Of a stretch of 64,000 nt of DNA, positions 7,636 through 15,503 are shown piece after piece; position 1 is the stretch's first letter, and each line of letters opens with the position of its first letter. Origin of the DNA: Alteribacter aurantiacus DSM 18675 (GTDB lineage: Bacteria; Bacillota; Bacilli; Bacillales; Salisediminibacteriaceae). Position numbers and translations under genes: made by a program. The notes under the pieces are model-generated. The model searched no databases, was not told the origin of the DNA, and saw nothing but the letters and a program-made list of their open reading frames with translations. The stretch lies in the NCBI RefSeq assembly GCF_000429705.1, contig NZ_KE386943.1, positions 1-64,000 on the forward strand, in the 5' to 3' direction.

Positions 7636-8463
7636 TTATCCAAGTAATTGTAAAACAGACTGCGGCGCCTGGTTAGCCTGAGCCAACATAGACTGAGAAG
7701 CTTGAGAAAGGATGTTAGAACGAGTCATTTCCATCATTTCAGCCGCCATATCAACGTCACGGATACGAGATTCCGCAGCTGATAGGTTTTCAGAAGAAGT
7801 TTTTAGGTTATTAATAGTGTGTTCAAGACGATTTTGATTTGCACCTAACATAGAACGTTCAGAAGAAACTTCCTTGATTGCCGCATCTATAGTAGCAATT
7901 GCCGCATCTGCATCTGTTTGATCTCCGATGCTTAGTTCATCAAGATCCAAAACTTCACCCGTAGCTGTCATGTCTCTAATTGTCACAGACATATTCTGAG
8001 TATTATTTGCACCAATATGAAAAGTAAATTCACCTTCATCTCCACCATCACCATTTAGAAGCGTTTCAGTATTAAATTCGGTTTGAGTTGCAATCCTATC
8101 AATTTCAGTTATTAATTCATCAAGTTCTTTTTGGAGTTCAGCACGATCGTCATCAGTGTTTGTATCATTCGCAGACTGGACCGCAAGTTCACGCATACGT
8201 TGAAGGATTGAATGTGTTTCATTCAATGCACCCTCAGCAGTCTGAATCAAAGAAATTCCATCTTGCGCATTACGACTCGCCTGATCCAACCCATTAATCT
8301 GAGCACGCATTTTCTCAGAAATCGCAAGCCCCGCTGCGTCATCACCAGCACGGTTAATACGTAGACCTGAAGAAAGCTTCTCCATTGCATTTTGGTTCGC
8401 CTGTTGGTTAATCCCCATCTGACGGTGCGTGTTTAACGCTGAAATATTGTTATTGATAATCAT
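7636..8463 (-). CDS. hag: Flagellin
   Basis: The filament subunit, 275 residues, exported by the flagellar type III system. It starts MIINNNISALNTHRQ and has the conserved D0/D1 N-terminal motif LSSGLRINRAGDDAAGLAIS and the C-terminal motif ESRIRDVDMAAEMMEMTRSN ending VLQLLG. The variable surface part is short (about residues 135-185) and acidic. I choose the ATG at 8463, where AAGGAGGAATTTTATT gives an ideal binding site; longer upstream frames are translations of the 5' leader. A long leader carries CsrA sites and the sigma-D promoter is at 8584-8611. B. subtilis Hag is about 304 residues, so this is a compact flagellin. Confidence 0.97.
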   Translation of the reverse strand: MIINNNISALNTHRQMGINQQANQNAMEKLSSGLRINRAGDDAAGLAISEKMRAQINGLDQASRNAQDGISLIQTAEGALNETHSILQRMRELAVQSANDTNTDDDRAELQKELDELITEIDRIATQTEFNTETLLNGDGGDEGEFTFHIGANNTQNMSVTIRDMTATGEVLDLDELSIGDQTDADAAIATIDAAIKEVSSERSMLGANQNRLEHTINNLKTSSENLSAAESRIRDVDMAAEMMEMTRSNILSQASQSMLAQANQAPQSVLQLLG

Positions 8464-8469
8464 AATAAA

Positions 8470-8511
8470 ATTCCTCCTTGAGTGTTTGCTCCCGGTCACG
8501 TCCTTGTGAGT
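8470..8511 (-). promoter_or_regulatory. CsrA-binding sites in the hag leader
   Basis: In the minus-strand leader ACTCACAAGGACGTGA (8511-8496) matches the CsrA consensus ACARGGAUGU and can fold with GGA in the loop (CAC...GTG arms). A second GGA is in the Shine-Dalgarno box AAGGAGG (about 8478-8472). B. subtilis hag has the same two-site arrangement, where CsrA blocks ribosomes until FliW removes it. Confidence 0.65.
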
Positions 8512-8583
8512 GGGAGGTTCGTTTTGGTTGTTCACAGAAGAGAACGTCTGCAGCCGTCTTCGTTTGTGAACGTGACACTCCTT

Positions 8584-8611
8584 ATATCGGTCGAAGGTCT
8601 GTAAAAGTTTA
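8584..8611 (-). promoter_or_regulatory. Sigma-D promoter of hag
   Basis: On the minus strand TAAA (8611-8608), a 16-nt spacer and ACCGATAT (8591-8584). Transcription would start about 8577, leaving a leader of roughly 110 nt that holds the CsrA sites. Confidence 0.9.
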
Positions 8612-8675
8612 TTGGTTTATAGAAAATAAATGTAACTTTATTGAACACAGACATAAAGTAACAATATTTTGTTAA

Positions 8676-8721
8676 AATATTCAAAATATTTATTGACCGG
8701 TCGTGACTTTTGTCATATTAT
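8676..8721 (+). promoter_or_regulatory. comK promoter with CodY-box-like sequence
   Basis: TTGACC (8693-8698), a 17-nt spacer and TATTAT (8716-8721) form a good sigma-A promoter. Directly upstream, AATATTCAAAATATT (8676-8690) matches the CodY box AATTTTCWGAAAATT at 12 of 15 positions. A GGTA-TTAAT-TACC dyad (8730-8742) lies at the likely transcription start. I did not find a clean ComK AT-box pair. Confidence 0.5.
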
Positions 8722-8763
8722 GTATTTATGGTATTAATTACCTATAATTGAATTTGAGGAGAG

Positions 8764-9258
8764 ATGGTCCAAGTGAAAGATGTATATGTAGAAGAGTACA
8801 CAGTAAGGTATCAGTCGTTAGCCCTGTTACCACATGCAGACATGGTTTATCAAGCGAAAGTAGTCGAATTGGATCGTACGGTGTTTGTAGCACAACCTTG
8901 CATGAAGATTATTGAGGAGTCTTGTTTGAATGGTGGGGCATCGTTTAATGGCCGACGAGATGCCGTTTTGTTTCATACGGGATTTCAAAAGCGGGTACCG
9001 GTACCCCTTTCCATCTCACACCAAATTTGTGCGTTTCCGACACACTCGCCACACATCCATGATTGTGCCTGGATTTTTACCCAGCACATCAAGAAGGTGT
9101 CGGATATTGAGGAAAAGGGTAACAAAGCGAAGAAAAAAGCCCACGCCCGTGTACACTTCACTAGTGGTCAACACTTGGATATCAATGCATCAAAGCATGT
9201 ACTCGACAAACAAATGACGCGAGCGTCTCATTGCATGAATTTGTTCACAAAACTCTAA
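8764..9258 (+). CDS. comK: Competence transcription factor ComK
   Basis: ComK is the master activator of competence; it binds paired AAAA-N5-TTTT boxes and drives late genes such as the comF operon present at 15973-18197. The 164-residue product shows the family layout: YQSLALLPHAD near the start, SCLNGGASFNGRRDAVLFHTG in the middle, PVPLSISHQICAFPTHSPHI and HDCAWIFTQHI. It is shorter than B. subtilis ComK (192), mainly at the C-terminus. The ATG at 8764 lies only two bases from GAGGAG; the GTG at 8773 (161 aa) has 11 bases and may be the real start. It is divergent from hag, a neighbour it does not have in B. subtilis. Confidence 0.88.
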   Translation: MVQVKDVYVEEYTVRYQSLALLPHADMVYQAKVVELDRTVFVAQPCMKIIEESCLNGGASFNGRRDAVLFHTGFQKRVPVPLSISHQICAFPTHSPHIHDCAWIFTQHIKKVSDIEEKGNKAKKKAHARVHFTSGQHLDINASKHVLDKQMTRASHCMNLFTKL

Positions 9259-9312
9259 AAAAAACAAAAATAAAAAGGAGAGTTCAATGAACCTCCTGAG
9301 CATCCGCCTTGT

Positions 9313-9340
9313 AACGTTCACTTTTGTGAACGTTTTTTCT
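9313..9340 (+). terminator. Terminator of comK
   Basis: AACGTTCAC (9313-9321), TTTT loop and GTGAACGTT (9326-9334) form a 9-bp stem followed by TTTTCTTTTT. The convergent gene ending at 9352 may also use it, since A-rich DNA precedes the stem only weakly. Confidence 0.85.
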
Positions 9341-9351
9341 TTTTAAAAAGT

Positions 9352-10044
9352 CTAGCGTGCAGCGTCGACCCATCCATTTCGTATCGACTTCACTAGAGCG
9401 TCAGTTCGATCATTCGCATGCATCTTTTTGAGTAAGTGGCTGATAATCGTACTAATTGTCGAAGGGGCCAAATATAGGGACTGAGCAATATTCAAGTTAT
9501 TGTTCCCTTCTAACAGAAGCTGAAGGACATTTTGTTCGTTCTCAGTCAGAATGTCTTTAACCTTCTCTTTTTGAAGAATCAATTTTCTAATCGGTTGTTC
9601 CCTCAATTTAATTCGCTCGATCTCCCCAATTAACACCGAATGATAAGCGGGCTCTAAAAACAAAGGTTGATGTTTCATATGTTTAAGTACAAATGGTACA
9701 CTCTCGAGAAAATAGCCGAGTGACATAAACCCTTGAATCGGCTGATGTATGTATGGAAACAAAGATGTTGGATTATCATCCACGCTTGCAACGATCACGC
9801 GGGTATGAGCGTCCGAATCGCTTAGAGCTTCTAATCTACGTACGGTTTGGCGATCGTGTGTATGTGCAAGGATAACGATAAAATCAAAGTGATTGTCTGC
9901 TTTGGGCAATGAGGAAAGGTGATCAAATTGAACGTTTGGATACTCATGCGATAACTCTTCTATATCACTAGCAGCTAAATATTCTAGTTGATCCAAAAAT
10001 AAAACGGTTGCTGTGACTGTTGGAGCGGTCGTCATTGTAATCAT
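9352..10044 (-). CDS. DegU-like LuxR-family regulator with degenerate receiver
   Basis: A 230-residue two-domain protein. The C-terminal LuxR-type helix-turn-helix (about 165-230, LTENEQNVLQLLLEGNNNLN and the NDRTDALVKSIRNGWV end) is clearly related to DegU, encoded at 19694, whose end reads NDRTQAVVDAIKNGWV. The N-terminal half has receiver-like secondary structure, but where DegU has LMDINMP this protein has VILAHTH, so the phospho-acceptor Asp is missing. It is probably not phosphorylated by a kinase. I choose the ATG at 10044 with AAGGAGA ten bases upstream. It lies between csrA and comK, convergent with comK. A role in competence or motility is inferred from position only. Confidence 0.8.
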   Translation of the reverse strand: MITMTTAPTVTATVLFLDQLEYLAASDIEELSHEYPNVQFDHLSSLPKADNHFDFIVILAHTHDRQTVRRLEALSDSDAHTRVIVASVDDNPTSLFPYIHQPIQGFMSLGYFLESVPFVLKHMKHQPLFLEPAYHSVLIGEIERIKLREQPIRKLILQKEKVKDILTENEQNVLQLLLEGNNNLNIAQSLYLAPSTISTIISHLLKKMHANDRTDALVKSIRNGWVDAAR

Positions 10045-10068
10045 CGTTTTGGATCTCCTTTCTGTTAC

Positions 10069-10098
10069 GGTATACGATAAGCTTATCAAGTATTTCAA
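10069..10098 (-). promoter_or_regulatory. Promoter of the DegU-like gene with internal palindrome
   Basis: On the minus strand TTGAAA (10098-10093), an 18-nt spacer and TATACC (10074-10069). The spacer contains a perfect 12-bp palindrome GATAAGCTTATC (10076-10087), well placed for a repressor. The rest of the 234-nt gap to csrA (to 10278) shows no gene. Confidence 0.45.
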
Positions 10099-10278
10099 AA
10101 ATCTAACAAGATTCGTTTGTCGTTTTTTGTTTATGGGGGTTATAGGTATATTCTTGTTTTTTTATCCATATTTTACCCTTACCATTTCCCCAACTAAGAA
10201 ATTGGAATTGATTTTACATTATTTATGGTGCTATTGATCTACACCTGTCCTTTTCAACTGAGTTTCCTATATCTATAG

Positions 10279-10512
10279 TCACTTTTCACTACTATTGTAG
10301 TCAGTTAATTTTCTCAACATTTCGACACTAGTGAGCGCAGCTGCCTTGTTTTCAGTCTGTATAGCATCGAAAATTTCTTTTCGATGTATGTCGATATGCC
10401 TAGGTGCTTCAATACCTAATTTCACTTGGTCACCATCAATGCTAATGATCTTGACTTCTACATCATCATTGATTTTAATCGATTCATTTTTCTTCCTTGT
10501 GAGCACCAACAT
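10279..10512 (-). CDS. csrA: Translational regulator CsrA
   Basis: A 77-residue RNA-binding dimer that represses translation, classically of flagellin, by binding GGA motifs over the ribosome binding site. The sequence starts MLVLTRKKNESIKI and has the conserved EAPRHIDIHRKEIFDAIQ segment (about 40-57) forming the RNA-contact strand and helix. Its start lies two bases after the fliW stop, with CGGAGGTCC inside the end of fliW, so the two are translationally coupled. The antagonist FliW and the target hag leader are both in this window, giving the full FliW-CsrA-Hag feedback loop. Confidence 0.97.
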   Translation of the reverse strand: MLVLTRKKNESIKINDDVEVKIISIDGDQVKLGIEAPRHIDIHRKEIFDAIQTENKAAALTSVEMLRKLTDYNSSEK

Positions 10513-10514
10513 CG

Positions 10515-10967
10515 TTATCGGACCTCCGAGCTAGTAATTATAACAAACCTATGCCTCGTATGGTATTTTTCATCTTGGAGAAGGATTTGTTTGCCCGTTT
10601 GTTTTCCTTCGTGAATCACAATAGGCCCTCGTAAATTCGCTGTAGATTCATTAAAAGGATCCTTAACCGTGAGCACCGTGTATATGGTCACATCCGTTTC
10701 TTTTTTTACCTCTAACTGCTCGATCGTACTGTCCGATAATGTCACCTGATAGTCTGGAAAAAACGGAAAGGGGTCAGCCATCACAAAAGCAAGCTCGGGG
10801 GTCATTACAGATTGAAGAATGTAAAAAGGATTCGGTTCGGTACCGAATGGCAATATAGCAAAGATACGTTCATTTTCGAAACTTGGTATTCCTTGAGGGA
10901 ATTCAATGAGCTGACGATCATCTACTTCCACATCACCTGAATATTTTGTTTTCAGTTGCAAATCCAT
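10515..10967 (-). CDS. fliW: Flagellar assembly factor FliW
   Basis: FliW binds either flagellin or CsrA. When flagellin has been exported, free FliW removes CsrA from the hag leader and translation resumes. The 150-residue protein starts MDLQLKTKYSGDVEVDDRQLI and has the family's FPQGIPSFENERIFAILPFG segment and YTVLTVKDPFNESTANLRGP near residue 100-120. The start is uncertain: ATG at 10967 and GTG at 10970 both lie close to a GGAG. It overlaps functionally with csrA in a two-gene block. A CsrA-binding end typical of FliW is assumed rather than seen. Confidence 0.95.
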   Translation of the reverse strand: MDLQLKTKYSGDVEVDDRQLIEFPQGIPSFENERIFAILPFGTEPNPFYILQSVMTPELAFVMADPFPFFPDYQVTLSDSTIEQLEVKKETDVTIYTVLTVKDPFNESTANLRGPIVIHEGKQTGKQILLQDEKYHTRHRFVIITSSEVR

Positions 10968-11083
10968 CACTCCATAAAGTATGCATAAGTATATTTTAGA
11001 AAAAATATCCTAAAAAGCCAATAGTAAATTACGAATTATTACGGCTTTTTCACACAAATAAATAGAAACATGTCAAATTACGT

Positions 11084-11665
11084 CTAAATTTGACGATTCA
11101 CGTTCCCTTTATCTACAGAAAATGTAACGGAGGCCTTCTTTTTCATATACATGTCCACCTCCCATAACGGAGCTGAAATCTCAGGCTTCCTCATATGAAA
11201 TTCAATCTGGGGATCTGGCCATTCGCTATGAACAGATACCTGAGAGGGCTGATAATCGAATTGCACGCGGGACATGGTTTTCGGCATATAGCCGAGCGTC
11301 ACTTCTTTAGTTGGGGGATGACTGTGGTTTTTTGCTACTTGAGAAAGAGCATTTCCGCCTTTTTCAATTTGTTTAAGCTGTTCGCCTTCTCTTGTCTTTT
11401 TTGCCACATAACTGAGTGCTTGTTCCTTTCCCGACGTTGCCCATTCAGAAGCTGCCCTCAATGGAGCCTTCAGATTCGCATCAGCAAATGCTTCCGTTTG
11501 ATCAATAAAGAGCCGGGATGCCGTTTGACTGATCTCAAGAGTACCAGCCAATTCTTGATCAATGTTCATTACAGCGTCATGTTGGGTGATATGCACGTGA
11601 GGACGAGTGTGTTGCATCCCTGTTTGGGCGTGTTGAACGTCTATACGAAGCTGAGGCATGTTCAC
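11084..11665 (-). CDS. yviE: YviE/DUF6470-family flagellar-operon protein
   Basis: A 193-residue protein of the family represented by B. subtilis YviE, always found between flgL and fliW and of unknown function. It starts MNMPQLRIDVQHAQTGMQ and carries the typical mid-part FIDQTEAFADANLK and the C-terminal W.VDMYMKKKASVTF. The GTG at 11665 is chosen: AAGGAGG lies seven bases upstream, too far from the ATG two codons later. No signal peptide. In B. subtilis it is co-transcribed with flgL and fliW; here a 270-nt gap with a repeat element separates it from flgL. Confidence 0.85.
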   Translation of the reverse strand: MNMPQLRIDVQHAQTGMQHTRPHVHITQHDAVMNIDQELAGTLEISQTASRLFIDQTEAFADANLKAPLRAASEWATSGKEQALSYVAKKTREGEQLKQIEKGGNALSQVAKNHSHPPTKEVTLGYMPKTMSRVQFDYQPSQVSVHSEWPDPQIEFHMRKPEISAPLWEVDMYMKKKASVTFSVDKGNVNRQI

Positions 11666-11756
11666 GGAAAGACCTCCTTGTTAATTCGAACCCTTTTATA
11701 AAATGAGGTTGCCAAAGTGTTTAAGTAATAATGCGAACAATATGCTAACATAGCGG

Positions 11757-11868
11757 ATGAAATATACGTAGACTCCTGCGGGAAGAAAAGCGTAGGTGAG
11801 ACCCCGGAGGGCAAAGCCCGAGGAGGCTCACCCGCTTCCCGCGGAAAGCGGAGTATATTTCAGGAGCG
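11757..11868. repeat. Complete Bacillaceae intergenic repeat element
   Basis: A nested palindrome of about 110 bp. AAATATAC (11760-11767) pairs with GTATATTT (11853-11860), GCGGGAAG (11778-11785) with CTTCCCGC (11835-11842), and GGTGAG (11795-11800) with CTCACC (11827-11832). The sequence (GACTCCTGCGGGA, GAGACCCCG, GAGGAGGCT, CCCGCGGAAAGCG, AGGAGCGG) matches a dispersed element I recognise from many Bacillaceae. Function is unknown. It separates flgL from yviE-fliW-csrA and could act on read-through. Confidence 0.75.
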
Positions 11869-11936
11869 GTTTATTTGCACCGCATACATATGGTTTTTTC
11901 GAACTGATTAAAACACTTCTGACCACGCCTCACCTA

Positions 11937-13094
11937 CTACCGCAAGAAGTCCATCAATGACGGCTGTAAAATTCGGGCCGACGAAGCGAGAGCGGCGCGA
12001 TGCACGTTCTCTTGAGACATAAGCTCCGAGATTACCTTTTCCATATCCGCGTCTTCGTTATCTGAAAGGACACGCTTGGCAATCACTTCTTGTTCTCGCA
12101 CACGATCTTCCATCATTTCAATTCGGTTTTGCCTCGCCCCAAGCTCCGCACGTTCGTTCACGACTTTCTCAATTTGACGATCAACAGTATCAATGAATGA
12201 AGTCAGCTCAGGCCCTTTCACGTCCGGGTCTTTCAAGGCTTTCTCCAATTGAATGAGATCACCAAAGAAATCAGACGAAAACACCTTTAAGGGATCGATG
12301 TTTACCGGCATGTTTACTCCTTTTAGAAGCTCAATTTCCACATTTCGGCTGTTCGTTGACACAGCCACGTCCGCAGAGATCACAAAATCCCTTTCCGACA
12401 TTTCCACTACTTGTTGAACTTCATTACCGTCTGCATCCACTTGTGTAAATTCCCGTTGAACAACCGCGTCTTCACCAGGGAAGTCCGTAAAAACGATCCG
12501 GTCTCCACCTTCACTTGTGAACACCATGCCCGTAGCTTCTTCGTCGCGATCGTAGCGAACCCCGTGGTTAGTAATATGATAGGCGTGTGCCGCGTCTTCC
12601 CCTTGAATCCACGATTGAAAGCCTGCACTATCCATGCCCACATCAAGCAGGTCTTCACGAACCGGTTCATTCGTCGTGTTTGTTCCATTGAATATATACT
12701 TCCCGTTCGTTTTCGTATTTGCAAGAGACTGAAGGTGTTTTCGAAGCTCCTCCACCTCTTTTGCAATATTGCTTCGCTGGCTATCTTCATACGTATCGTT
12801 TGACGCCTGGACGGTCAATTCCCGGACACGGTGAAGGGAATGAGTCACTTTATCAAGAGTCGCATCAGAGTTGTCCATCCAATTGTTCACTTCACCTAAG
12901 TTTCTCTGGAACTGCTCGATTTCCGTTACTTGCGTTCGGTAACGCATGCCATTCATGGCTACCACCGGATCGTCCGATGCCCGAGTGATTTTCTTTCCCG
13001 TAGACAACTGATTTTGCAATGTATGAAGCTGTTGATAGCTCTGGCTCAAGTGGCGCAGAGAGTTATTGGAAAGCATCGATTGTGTTACCCGCAT
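11937..13094 (-). CDS. flgL: Hook-filament junction protein FlgL (HAP3)
   Basis: A 385-residue flagellin-related protein that joins hook to filament after FlgK, exported by the flagellar system. The N-terminus MRVTQSMLSNNSLRHLSQSY and LSTGKKITRASDDPVVAMNG are hallmark FlgL/flagellin D0-D1 helices. The C-terminus RNRIEMMEDRVREQEVIAKR and the end SARILQPSLMDFLR match the family. The middle (about 130-270) is acidic and variable. It begins 26 nt after flgK with AAGGGTG as binding site, and belongs to the flgM-flgN-flgK-flgL unit. Confidence 0.95.
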   Translation of the reverse strand: MRVTQSMLSNNSLRHLSQSYQQLHTLQNQLSTGKKITRASDDPVVAMNGMRYRTQVTEIEQFQRNLGEVNNWMDNSDATLDKVTHSLHRVRELTVQASNDTYEDSQRSNIAKEVEELRKHLQSLANTKTNGKYIFNGTNTTNEPVREDLLDVGMDSAGFQSWIQGEDAAHAYHITNHGVRYDRDEEATGMVFTSEGGDRIVFTDFPGEDAVVQREFTQVDADGNEVQQVVEMSERDFVISADVAVSTNSRNVEIELLKGVNMPVNIDPLKVFSSDFFGDLIQLEKALKDPDVKGPELTSFIDTVDRQIEKVVNERAELGARQNRIEMMEDRVREQEVIAKRVLSDNEDADMEKVISELMSQENVHRAALASSARILQPSLMDFLR

Positions 13095-13120
13095 CGCCTA
13101 CACCCTTTTCATCATTATAA

Positions 13121-14659
13121 TTAGCGTCCAACTACACCCATGCCGTTAATGATCCGATCGAGCATTTCATCAATCGTGGTCATGTTACGTGCCGCCGCAT
13201 TGTACGCGTGTTGAAATTTGATCAAGTTCGTCATTTCTTCATCTAGGGATACGCCACTCACGGATTGTCGTCGATCGTCTACAGACTCTCGTAGCTCGTT
13301 CGTGTTTCGACTCATTCGCTCAGCCTCGTTCGTGCTAACTGCCATCGCACCGATCACACCTTGGTAAAAGCTTTGGACGTTTGTCGTCGTCCCACCAAAA
13401 TTCAACGTATTGTCTTTCACATTTGCCAAAGCCAACGCATTGCTACCATCACCACTAAACGCCTCACCGGCCGTTACCGTCGCCGCCGCAATTTTATCCA
13501 AGTCGTTTAAAATGTCGTCAGCGACCTTAATCCCTTTAGCCGCGCCCTTCACTTCATTCGCTCCACCTGCAAAGTCAAAGAAGGAAATTGCCGCTTCTTC
13601 ATTTGCCATTTCATATAAACTACGCCCATTTTCATGAACGTCATTAAACGCCTCCGTAAACGTGTACACCATCTGATCCAAGCTTTGGACCATTTCAGGG
13701 ATCAGGCCTCGCTCTTCACCACCAGACATATATCCAAACGTCTCGATCGATCCCTTTAATTTCCCGTAGGAGTGAAACGCATCAGGATCAAACGTCTCGT
13801 TCCCGACTAATACACCATCAATCAGACCTGTTTCCTCATCGTAGGAAAGGTCAAATTTAGTCGCCTCAAGAGAACGCCCGTTCACGAGCGTCACACCCAT
13901 GTCCGAGCCGTTATGATCGAGTAGCTTGATCGTATAACGCCCACCGGCATTTTCTTTTGCCAATCCGCCACTACTCACCTGTTCCACACTGATATTCACA
14001 TATTCACTTAGCTCATCCACCAGCTTGTCCCGCACATCATACAAATCATTCGTCAAGTAGCCATGAGGTTCCACACTCGCGATTTGCTTGTTCACGTTAT
14101 TGATCTGCTCCAAAAGAGAGTTGACTCTGCTATTTTCCACACCGAGCTGGTTTTGATAATCCCGCTGCACCGATTCAAGAGCACTCGCTGTATAATTGAA
14201 CGTCTCCGCCAATGCGATTCCGTTTTGCCTCACAACCGATCTGGCTCCCGAATCCTCTGGGTACACGCTTAAATCTTGAAGCGACTGCCAGAAACGGTCC
14301 ATCGTTTGGGCAATTCCGTCTTCTGTCGGCTCATTCATAATGTCTTCAATCTTCTCAAAGGCCGTATGTCTCGCACTCCAATAGCCATGCTTATTGTTTT
14401 CTTGACGGTACTGAAGATCCAAAAAAGATTCCCGAATGCGCTCAATCTCTCCAGCCTTGACCCCGGTACCTACTTGCCCGGCCATGTGAGGTTGATTAAA
14501 CCCAGGACTCGGGAACGCTTCCGTTTGCGTGAAATTCACTCGTTGACGGGAATACCCCGCCGTATTTGCATTGGCAATGTTATGCCCCGTTGTATGTATG
14601 GCTGATTGTTGCGTATTAATGGCTCGCCTAGCCGTTTCTAAACCGTGAAAAGTAGACAT
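13121..14659 (-). CDS. flgK: Hook-filament junction protein FlgK (HAP1)
   Basis: A 512-residue protein that forms the first junction layer on the hook. It starts MSTFHGLETARRAINTQQSA and carries the rod/hook N-terminal motif TTGHNIANANTAGYSRQRVN (about 23-42). The C-terminal helix has SGVSLDEEMTNLIKFQHAY, AARNMTTIDEMLDRIINGMG, the standard FlgK end. GGAGGAACGTAG precedes the ATG. It lies 19 nt downstream of flgN, the chaperone thought to bind it. Length is typical. Confidence 0.97.
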   Translation of the reverse strand: MSTFHGLETARRAINTQQSAIHTTGHNIANANTAGYSRQRVNFTQTEAFPSPGFNQPHMAGQVGTGVKAGEIERIRESFLDLQYRQENNKHGYWSARHTAFEKIEDIMNEPTEDGIAQTMDRFWQSLQDLSVYPEDSGARSVVRQNGIALAETFNYTASALESVQRDYQNQLGVENSRVNSLLEQINNVNKQIASVEPHGYLTNDLYDVRDKLVDELSEYVNISVEQVSSGGLAKENAGGRYTIKLLDHNGSDMGVTLVNGRSLEATKFDLSYDEETGLIDGVLVGNETFDPDAFHSYGKLKGSIETFGYMSGGEERGLIPEMVQSLDQMVYTFTEAFNDVHENGRSLYEMANEEAAISFFDFAGGANEVKGAAKGIKVADDILNDLDKIAAATVTAGEAFSGDGSNALALANVKDNTLNFGGTTTNVQSFYQGVIGAMAVSTNEAERMSRNTNELRESVDDRRQSVSGVSLDEEMTNLIKFQHAYNAAARNMTTIDEMLDRIINGMGVVGR

Positions 14660-14678
14660 CTACGTTCCTCCTTGATGG

Positions 14679-15167
14679 TTACGCTTTTGAATCGAATACG
14701 GACCGCCGCTCTTCTGCGTATGAATGACCACGATTTGGTCGCGCGTAATTCTCTGATTGCTTCGGTTGAAAGGCATCGAGAGACATGTTTACAAAACGCA
14801 ATGACTCGTGGATGAGCTGCTCATTTAATTCGTTCTGCTCTTTCCATAACCGGATCTCCTCCAGAAGACGCTGTTGCCAAAAGCGAAGCTCATCGCCTTC
14901 TTCGTCTTCCAAATACGGGATCATCTCCTCAACCGTTACGTTCTCTTTCACAAGCCCTTGACGATGAAGCCAATCAGATGTAGCTATTTGCCGTTTCTTT
15001 TCACACGCACTCAACTCTTGAATCAACGCCGATTCCCGCTTCAAAACCTCATCCAACGTTTTCATCTCGCTCTTTTTAACAGCCTCAGCTTTTTCTTTCG
15101 CCAAACCGTTAAACCGCTCATGAAGCTTGGTTAAGTCTTTTAATGCTTCGATTAGATGTTTTGCCAC
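14679..15167 (-). CDS. flgN: FlgK/FlgL chaperone FlgN
   Basis: A 162-residue, strongly helical cytoplasmic protein (B. subtilis YvyG) that holds the junction proteins FlgK and FlgL before export. It is all coiled helix with no membrane segment, typical of FlgN: IEALKDLTKLHERFNGLAKE near the start and a mid-part rich in Glu, Arg and Lys. The best start is the GTG at 15167, eight bases from AGAGG; an earlier GTG (15176) lies inside that box. It is between flgM (7-15 nt away) and flgK, so it shares the flgM promoter. Confidence 0.9.
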   Translation of the reverse strand: MAKHLIEALKDLTKLHERFNGLAKEKAEAVKKSEMKTLDEVLKRESALIQELSACEKKRQIATSDWLHRQGLVKENVTVEEMIPYLEDEEGDELRFWQQRLLEEIRLWKEQNELNEQLIHESLRFVNMSLDAFQPKQSENYARPNRGHSYAEERRSVFDSKA

Positions 15168-15182
15168 ACCGTTCACCTCTTT

Positions 15183-15440
15183 TTACTCCGACCAAAAGTC
15201 GTACATTTTCCTCGCCGTCTCTTTCACGTTCACTTCATACGTTCCGTTTTCAATACGCTCTTTAATCGCCTTCACTTTTTCCTCTCGCTCCTTTTCAATA
15301 AAGGAACCTTCCTGCATCTTCTTTGCCTCCGGCGAAATGTGCACCTCGTCTTTACGCTTCGTGACGTCCGCCTTTTCATATGCCCCATTGTTTTGCTGCT
15401 GGCGGTACATATTGAGCGACTGCATCGGATTAATTTTCAC
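15183..15440 (-). CDS. flgM: Anti-sigma-D factor FlgM
   Basis: FlgM holds sigma-D inactive until the hook is complete and then is secreted or degraded, releasing the filament genes. The 85-residue protein starts MKINPMQSLNMYRQQQ and has the C-terminal sigma-binding helices after VHISPEAKKMQ. The GTG at 15440 is preferred: GGAGG lies eight bases upstream, and an earlier in-frame GTG overlaps that box. It is the first gene after a sigma-D promoter (15476-15503), so it is feedback controlled. Targets include the five sigma-D promoters seen in this window. Confidence 0.93.
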   Translation of the reverse strand: MKINPMQSLNMYRQQQNNGAYEKADVTKRKDEVHISPEAKKMQEGSFIEKEREEKVKAIKERIENGTYEVNVKETARKMYDFWSE

Positions 15441-15475
15441 ACTAAACACCTCCACGTTCTTCGTCTCTTCTCATT

Positions 15476-15503
15476 ATATCGGTTTGAACACACCGGTTGT
15501 TTA
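15476..15503 (-). promoter_or_regulatory. Sigma-D promoter of flgM-flgN-flgK-flgL
   Basis: On the minus strand TAAA (15503-15500), a 16-nt spacer and ACCGATAT (15483-15476). It overlaps the stop of yvyF and lies 36 nt before the flgM start. Confidence 0.85.
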
